From an uncultured Methanomassiliicoccales archaeon (GTDB taxonomy: Archaea > Thermoplasmatota > Thermoplasmata > SG8-5), in the NCBI GenBank assembly GCA_938004075.1, contig CALKWP010000091.1, positions 1 through 11,881 of the forward strand: 11,881 nt of DNA, in the 5' to 3' direction. A model generated the notes under the pieces. That model had not been told where the DNA came from. It worked only from the letters and a program-made list of their open reading frames with translations, and ran no database searches. Position 1 is the first letter of the stretch. Every line of letters starts with the position of its first letter. The translations under genes and the position numbers were made by a program. Below, in pieces: positions 7,640 to 11,881 of the stretch.

Positions 7640-8251
7640 ATGGCTCACAAAATAATCACAAAACAAGCGAAGCATGTGAGTAACAACAAACCAAATACTG
7701 CCGTAAAATTAAAAAGGATTGAAGAAAAAGAATACCAAATGGCAATTCAAAATCTGGGGTTACTTGAAGGGGAGAGAATTATCCTTCAATATGTCTGTGT
7801 TCGCGAATTCACGCAACCAGCATCATTGTTTAATGAGGCGGAAGTTGATGTCAAGCGTGGATTATTAATTTTCACCAATGATAATTTGATATTCATGCAG
7901 AGAGATGGTGTTTTCAACATATCTTACTCTCAAGCACTGAGAATCCCACTTGAGCAAATAATCGGAATAAGTTCTGGTGGCTTTTTAGTGAAGAAAATTC
8001 AATTTACATTAAATAGCAATCCAGTTCCGATTATATTTGTAAACTTTATGAGTACCTTTGAGATTCAAGAAATTCATGAAGTCAGAGCAGATATCGAACG
8101 ACACCTAACCAATGTTAGGCAAGAAAAGAAAAGGTTAGCACAAGAAGCACTAACTAAAGGAACTCTACCAGCAATGTTTTTTTGCAGATATTGTGGAACT
8201 CGAAATAAGGCAGACGAGTCGAAATGTGTATCGTGTGGTGCAAAACGGTGA
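7640..8251 (+). CDS. PH-like domain protein with C-terminal zinc ribbon
   Basis: This 203-residue protein starts a four-gene operon. Residues about 35-155 form a beta-rich segment (LLEGERIILQ, RGLLIFTNDNLIFMQRDG, IPLEQIIGISSGG, VPIIFVNF) that matches the pattern of bacterial/archaeal PH-like domains. In these, a short strand presents a cellular product and is followed by a helix (about 145-160). A Lys/Arg-rich helix leads to a C-terminal zinc ribbon: C182-R-Y-C185 and C196-V-S-C199. The basic N-terminus (KQAKH, KLKR) could bind nucleic acid. No enzymatic residues are seen, so a scaffold, sensor or adaptor role for the nucleases that follow is the likeliest inference. A GTG at 7610 would add 10 residues, but the AAGGTG site and the TATA spacing favour the ATG. 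It is less GC-rich than the genes downstream. Confidence 0.65.
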   Translation: MAHKIITKQAKHVSNNKPNTAVKLKRIEEKEYQMAIQNLGLLEGERIILQYVCVREFTQPASLFNEAEVDVKRGLLIFTNDNLIFMQRDGVFNISYSQALRIPLEQIIGISSGGFLVKKIQFTLNSNPVPIIFVNFMSTFEIQEIHEVRADIERHLTNVRQEKKRLAQEALTKGTLPAMFFCRYCGTRNKADESKCVSCGAKR

Positions 8252-8258
8252 GGTCAAG

Positions 8259-8858
8259 ATGAGTATATTACAAAAGCAAATTGAAGAGACTATCGCGACC
8301 ATAACCAACCAGTTTCACCGAAAACCATACAACTTTTTCAATGAGCATGAATTCCACCAATATTGCTACCACGTTTTCTACGGCAAGAAAGATTTTTCAA
8401 ATCAATATACCACTCTGGACGGGAAAAAAACCAACATTCTGAAGCCAGAGTATCCGTCAATCGGACTGTTCACCAGGAAACCCGGGAATCGCCCGACAAG
8501 AGCCCATTACGATATTGCCATCCTGAGGCCGAAATTCATAGAGAACAGTAATTACATCACCGTTGTGAATCGGGACGCGAAATTCTCAAGCAAGGGCACG
8601 GTGAATCTTGCTGCGGCTCTGGAGTTTAAGTTCATCGTTAAGCACAACAAGGAATATCGCAAGGAGATTGCCTTCGACATACACAAGCTAGCCAAAGCCG
8701 ATGAGGTGGAGTTGAAATATTCTCTTACATTCTCGAACACCATTGACGGCGAGATGGATTACTACCGGGGACTGACTATCCCAGAAGATATGGATGTGAG
8801 ATACATAGCTGTTTGGGAAGAGAATGGCAAGAAGAGTATTAGGGTGAGAGAATTATGA
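8259..8858 (+). CDS. Small PD-(D/E)XK nuclease-like protein, first of three
   Basis: This 199-residue protein has the layout of a restriction-type nuclease core. An N-terminal helix with H30-E31-F (NEHEFHQY) comes first, then a strand HYDIAIL placing D85, then LEFKF with E122-F-K124. Next comes an amphipathic helix with a paired KEIAFDIHKLAKA element (135-147) that is typical of this fold. The E31 ... D85 ... E122-x-K124 set looks complete, so metal-dependent DNA cleavage is inferred. I cannot name a narrower family. The ATG is preceded by GAGGT (8250-8254) at 4 bases. The upstream stop codon lies inside that site, so translation is likely coupled to the PH/zinc-ribbon gene. The frame continues upstream to a TTG at 8193, but that would overlap the zinc-ribbon codons and lacks a binding site. 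The next gene overlaps this one by 4 bases (ATGA). Confidence 0.7.
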   Translation: MSILQKQIEETIATITNQFHRKPYNFFNEHEFHQYCYHVFYGKKDFSNQYTTLDGKKTNILKPEYPSIGLFTRKPGNRPTRAHYDIAILRPKFIENSNYITVVNRDAKFSSKGTVNLAAALEFKFIVKHNKEYRKEIAFDIHKLAKADEVELKYSLTFSNTIDGEMDYYRGLTIPEDMDVRYIAVWEENGKKSIRVREL

Positions 8859-9856
8859 ACACCCTCACCGCCTATGACCGGAAAATCAAGACACCCTTTG
8901 GCCTGCTGGGGACCAACGAGAACGCCCTGACATTTTCCCTGGGATACCTCTACAGCTTGTGCCCCGAATTCCTGAGGAAGACGCTGTACAGGCTGGACAT
9001 TAAAAATCTGCACTACACCCGCTTCGCCGACATTGAGATATCGTTGCAGAGGAACAGGGCGGAAGACAAGCACGGCATAACGGACATCGAGATCCGCCTC
9101 CCTGGAATGTTCCACATTATTATCGAGGGGAAGATAGGTTTTGTTGTGCCCAGCCTCGAGCAATGCGAGCGGTACCTTTCAGAGCTAGATGAGCCGGTTA
9201 AGCGACTTGTGATTCTCCAAAATGCTGAGCATTCACACTGGGTTGAAAGATATAAGAAATCGAATTCTGCATTCAAAGGAAAATTGAGTGGTCTGTACTG
9301 GGCCGAATTGCTGGAAGATGCTGTATCACTGTTCAAAGCATACCCCGAGAATAGCATCGAAGGATACTGGCTCAGAAATTTTATCAAATTCACGAAGGAG
9401 GAATACTACATGGGATCATACACCCACGAGGTTTGGATAGTGTCAACGAATGGGAAGGAACTGTGGCCTGGTGGCCCCAGCTTCCGCGATATACACACAA
9501 GCGGGAAGAAAATATACTTCTGGACCGGGACCAGATATGCCAACAGGAAGCCGCTGTATATCGCGATAAGATGCAACGGGTTCGACTGCATTCAGAAAGT
9601 GATCAGGATAGAACATGACGTCACGCCTGTCAGCCTTGTCCCGGAGCTGAAGAAGGTAAAGAGTAAGGACGATTGGCCCAACCAGTCTGCAACTATCTGG
9701 TACCTCAGCGACCCCATCCCGCTCGGAAGGAAGATTAAAACCGGCGCAGGGATGTACAATGCCCATGTTACCTGCGACTTCGATCTGCTGCTGACGTGCG
9801 ATTCGGTGGTGGAGATACGGGAGAAGATGAAGGAGAGAAAGGAGAGGGGCGATTGA
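8855..9856 (+). CDS. PD-(D/E)XK nuclease with extra C-terminal domain, second of three
   Basis: This 333-residue protein starts in an ATGA overlap with the previous stop, with GGTGA (8843-8847) 7 bases before. The N-terminal half has NENALTFSLGYLYSLCPEFL (21-40), a helix common in small uncharacterised nucleases. GITDIEI follows with D77, then HIIIEGKIGFVVPSLEQCERYL with E91-G-K93 and the Q103-x-x-x-Y107 helix that usually follows the E-x-K strand. The catalytic set appears intact. After about residue 185 a second, beta-rich domain begins (EVWIVSTNG, KKIYFWTGTRY, KPLYIAIRCNG). Its arrangement recalls PUA-like folds such as EVE or ASCH domains, some of which read modified bases or RNA; that assignment is tentative. 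The C-terminus is a charged helix (EIREKMKERKERGD). The fusion of a cutter to a possible reader would suit a modification-dependent restriction role, which is inference. Confidence 0.7.
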   Translation: MNTLTAYDRKIKTPFGLLGTNENALTFSLGYLYSLCPEFLRKTLYRLDIKNLHYTRFADIEISLQRNRAEDKHGITDIEIRLPGMFHIIIEGKIGFVVPSLEQCERYLSELDEPVKRLVILQNAEHSHWVERYKKSNSAFKGKLSGLYWAELLEDAVSLFKAYPENSIEGYWLRNFIKFTKEEYYMGSYTHEVWIVSTNGKELWPGGPSFRDIHTSGKKIYFWTGTRYANRKPLYIAIRCNGFDCIQKVIRIEHDVTPVSLVPELKKVKSKDDWPNQSATIWYLSDPIPLGRKIKTGAGMYNAHVTCDFDLLLTCDSVVEIREKMKERKERGD

Positions 9857-10488
9857 GCGATATCATGGATGCGTTTGCAGCCTTCGACGGGGAGGTAGAA
9901 GCGCTTCTGGGATCGGAGAATCCGGAGGCCGCTCTGACCGAGGCTTATTTCGCATTTTGGAACCGATTGAAGAAAGAGGTGGGAACAGCATCTGGCTTCA
10001 CAGGACTTTCCGAGTACCTATTCCTCAAGTATATCCAGAAGTCCCTGGAGCGAGATCTGGGTCTTGTCTTCGAACCACACCAGGAGACGGACAACACCTA
10101 TTCCCTTCGGGCAGAAAACATAATCCTCACCCATGATATAGACATCGCCAGGTTCGTCAAAATCAAACCGCAGAAGACTGATATTGCCGTTTTCTTGCAA
10201 AAAGAGGGGAAAATTGAACTCATAGCGGCCTTCCAGCTTAAAATTTACATTTCATCACCGGGAGCTCTGTCAGACGACCTGAGGAAGCTCGGCGATATTG
10301 CCGATGCCTTTCCACGCGCCCATGTCTACGAGATACTGCTGAACCCGCCATCGAAGAAGGGGGTGGAGGAGCTGCAGGAGTTCTGCGTGAAGTACTCGGG
10401 GAGGGCGGGGGTGGTGTCGAAGTTTGAGGTGGGATGCAATGTGAGATTGAATATTGCGATAAAATCCGTGTACGAAAAAGTAGATTAG
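9853..10488 (+). CDS. PD-(D/E)XK-like protein with Q-x-K active-site variant, third of three
   Basis: This is 211 residues from a TTG start. The TTG overlaps the previous stop as TTGA, copying the ATGA junction one gene earlier, and GGAG (9841-9844) lies 8 bases before it. An ATG four codons later is the alternative start, but it is 20 bases from that site. The core reads KTDIAVF with D110, then IAAFQLKIYIS with Q128-L-K130, followed by a helix DDLRKL. This is the PD-(D/E)XK pattern with glutamine where glutamate is usual. Some active nucleases of the superfamily vary at this position, so the protein may be active, altered or catalytically weak. E54 on an early helix may be the accessory acidic residue. 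It is the last operon gene, and its stop overlaps by 4 bases, tail to tail, with the HNH gene on the other strand. A subunit role beside the other two nucleases is plausible. Confidence 0.6.
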   Translation: MSDIMDAFAAFDGEVEALLGSENPEAALTEAYFAFWNRLKKEVGTASGFTGLSEYLFLKYIQKSLERDLGLVFEPHQETDNTYSLRAENIILTHDIDIARFVKIKPQKTDIAVFLQKEGKIELIAAFQLKIYISSPGALSDDLRKLGDIADAFPRAHVYEILLNPPSKKGVEELQEFCVKYSGRAGVVSKFEVGCNVRLNIAIKSVYEKVD

Positions 10489-11438
10489 TCCGCGAACACA
10501 TTCTCCCTGTGCCATTTCAGCGCTGCCGGCGCTGGGTACTTCTCCGCCTCTCGTGGGAGAATGATAGGTGCCCTGTGATACTGCCGCAGTACATTGACCG
10601 GCATCTCGATCTCAATCGAATCGGCAACTAGAGTATTGTAATGTGTATCAACGGAGATAAGCCCATGGTCGAACAGCCAATGATGGGATTTGCAGAGCGC
10701 AAGTCCATTCCTGATGTTGTCGTTCTTGAACCTGTGGAACGGCAGAATGTGCGCAGCGTCTATCACCGAAATCCCGCTGGAGGAGATTATCCGCATCCCG
10801 CAGACAGCACAGGTTTCATTATAACTGGCAAGAACTCCGCGCCTGAAGGACGCATCTCGCATGGGCGCAGACAGATCCTCAGCCATTACCGGAGCCTCAA
10901 ACCGAAACTCCTCCCGAACCATGGAAACAACCTTTTCTTCATACTCAAAGGATTTGTCCACCGAGGCTATGAACTCTCTCAATCTTAGAATCTCCAGGTC
11001 TGAGAAATAGCCGCCATTCAGGAGGGCGCTGATCAGCACATTTCTGGAATCCTCATGTTCCAGCAGTTGGACCAGCTCTGGATCCAGGGACACTCTTTCG
11101 GCAACGGAGTCGAACCCGCTCAGGGACTTCACCTGGGCCGGAGGCTCAGTTTTGAACCGAATATTCCAGAACCCTTCGGACTTCATATGGTACAGCGGCA
11201 TGTGCAATGAGCCAGGATGCTCGTATTCCAGCAGCCCCCAGAGAGAGTTCCACATCTCCCGGAGCTGGAGCCCGGTATTGATGTTGGCCAGGTCCATGCG
11301 GTTGTTACGGTTCAAAAGGATTATTGATAGCAGGAGCACGGGCTTGTGGGGGGCCTTGCCAACGGTGTAAATGCCAGATTTCTTGTTTACATTTAAGGAT
11401 TTGAACTTTTTCTCGTAAATATCTAAAGGGGAAGGCAT
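10485..11438 (-). CDS. HNH restriction endonuclease (HNH_2 type)
   Basis: This 317-residue protein has a clear C-terminal HNH nuclease. CAVC (C210, C213) opens the zinc site; DAAHILPF places D227 and H230; NIRNGLALC gives N244 and C249; SHHWLFDHGLIS gives H252/H253 and D257. This is the pattern of HNH_2 domains in predicted restriction endonucleases (COG3440-like, McrA relatives). The N-terminal half (about 15-160) has KAPHKPVLLLSIILL (28-42), a motif I associate with DNA-reading domains of modification-dependent HNH enzymes, including sulfur-binding domains of ScoMcrA-like proteins. Which modification this one reads, if any, is unproven. It likely cuts DNA recognised by that domain. The ATG has no good ribosome binding site; a TATA-like ATTATAAT lies about 65 bases upstream on its strand. 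It converges on the nuclease operon with a 4-base overlap, which suggests long association or shared control. Confidence 0.8.
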   Translation of the reverse strand: MPSPLDIYEKKFKSLNVNKKSGIYTVGKAPHKPVLLLSIILLNRNNRMDLANINTGLQLREMWNSLWGLLEYEHPGSLHMPLYHMKSEGFWNIRFKTEPPAQVKSLSGFDSVAERVSLDPELVQLLEHEDSRNVLISALLNGGYFSDLEILRLREFIASVDKSFEYEEKVVSMVREEFRFEAPVMAEDLSAPMRDASFRRGVLASYNETCAVCGMRIISSSGISVIDAAHILPFHRFKNDNIRNGLALCKSHHWLFDHGLISVDTHYNTLVADSIEIEMPVNVLRQYHRAPIILPREAEKYPAPAALKWHRENVFAD

Positions 11439-11561
11439 TGTGGGGAGATAGACGCGGATGGTAAAAGGTTTTACGATAGTCGCTTCAGTCAGAGATTATA
11501 ATAAAAATGCAGAATGATGTTTATATATCGCTTATTAGTTCATATCTTTAGGTGTTAGAAA
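11439..11561. promoter_or_regulatory. Divergent promoter region between the HNH and vsr-like genes
   Basis: This 123-base spacer holds signals for both strands. For the plus strand, TTTATATAT at 11520-11528 is the best archaeal TATA box in the window. A start near 11550 would give a leader of about 10 bases with AGGTG (11550-11554) 7 bases before the ATG. For the minus strand, TTTTTATTATAATC (about 11496-11509) could serve the HNH gene. Confidence 0.6.
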
Positions 11562-11881
11562 ATGCCTAAGAAAATAACGAAAGAGCAGAGAAGCTATATC
11601 ATGTCTCAATTAGATCGAAAGACACAACTATTGAAATGCGTGTGAGAAAAGAACTTTGGAAACGGGGGCATCGCTATCGGCTGCATTACTCGCTTCCAGG
11701 CAAACCAGACATAGTATTTCCAACCGAAAAAATCGCAATTTTCTGTGATGGCTGTTTTTGGCATGGATGCCCCGATTGTTACCAGCCTCCGCGATCCACT
11801 AAAAAGTATTGGCATCCAAAAATTACTACAAACAAAAAAAGGGCTGCTGCCCAAACGATTGAGCTAGAAAATCTGGGTTGG
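11562..11881 (+). pseudogene. vsr: vsr-like very short patch repair endonuclease, frameshifted and cut by the window edge
   Basis: The first frame reads MPKKITKEQRSYIMSQLDRK, the usual start of Vsr proteins, then reaches TGA at 11643-11645. From 11624 a second frame carries the rest of the enzyme without a stop to the window edge: TTIEMRVRKELWKRGHRYRL, then LPGKPDIVF with the expected metal-binding aspartate (codon 11708-11710), then FCDGCFWHGCPDC with the family's histidine and zinc cysteines. Loss of one base near 11621 (family sequence R-K-D-T reduced from AAG-GAC to AAG-AC) explains both frames. Vsr nicks beside T:G mismatches that arise when 5-methylcytosine deaminates, and its gene normally sits next to a cytosine-5 methyltransferase. 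The promoter and ribosome binding site are intact, so the break is recent or is a sequencing error. Restart at the in-frame ATG at 11636 would lose the N-terminal helix. About 107 of a usual 140-150 codons are visible. Confidence 0.85.

Noticed and set aside
8193..8258. Upstream TTG extension of the first small nuclease
   Set aside because: It would overlap the zinc-ribbon codons in another frame and lacks a ribosome binding site. The ATG at 8259 has GAGGT at 4 bases.
9796..9852. Longer N-terminus for the third nuclease beginning MRFGGGDTGEDEG
   Set aside because: It lies inside the coding region of the second nuclease and is low-complexity. The TTGA overlap with a GGAG site fits better.
11606..11854. 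Minus-strand open frame of 82 codons at the right edge
   Set aside because: It is antisense to the vsr-like body, whose motifs on the plus strand are clear.
1..11881. CRISPR array, insertion sequence or long repeats
   Set aside because: No regularly spaced direct repeats, no transposase or integrase motif and no terminal inverted repeat pair were seen by eye.

Overview
The window looks like accessory DNA (a defence or nuclease island) from an archaeon, most likely a euryarchaeon. The evidence is promoter and translation style. TTTATATA-type boxes lie about 25 bases before the inferred transcript starts, for example before the vsr-like gene and the PH/zinc-ribbon gene. Ribosome binding sites are pieces of GGAGGTGA, leaders are short, and TTG starts are common. 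No 16S rRNA or housekeeping marker is present, so I do not name a lineage. Base composition is mosaic: positions 95-5870 are strongly AT-rich, 6098-7540 and about 8600-11438 are much richer in GC, and the zinc-ribbon gene and the vsr remnant are intermediate. That suggests several separate acquisitions.

Left block (1-5870). Two minus-strand genes encode a TIR-domain protein and a DUF4209-type protein carrying an R-x4-H motif. Divergent from them is a 791-residue protein joining a NERD-like PD-(D/E)XK nuclease core to a C-terminal SEC-C zinc motif. This fits an anti-phage cassette, with a TIR probable NAD-cleaving effector, a HEPN-like partner and a nuclease. Whether the three act together is inference.

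Middle block (5871-7540). After a convergent intergenic gap comes a minus-strand DUF2779 protein. It joins a Cas4-like PD-(D/E)XK nuclease with four Fe-S-type cysteines to a DnaQ-like DEDD exonuclease. Its start lies in a canonical G-quadruplex motif.

Right block (7541-11438). A tight plus-strand operon encodes a PH-like/zinc-ribbon protein followed by three different small PD-(D/E)XK-like proteins. The junctions are a 7-base gap, then two 4-base stop/start overlaps (ATGA and TTGA). The last gene overlaps tail-to-tail by 4 bases with a minus-strand HNH restriction endonuclease. The middle nuclease carries an extra C-terminal domain and the last has Q-x-K in place of E-x-K. This nuclease trio is the best candidate here for an undescribed system.

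Right edge (11439-11881). An archaeal promoter and ribosome binding site precede a Vsr-type mismatch endonuclease gene, which carries a one-base frameshift near its start and runs off the window. A cytosine methyltransferase gene could lie just beyond the edge, but that cannot be seen here.
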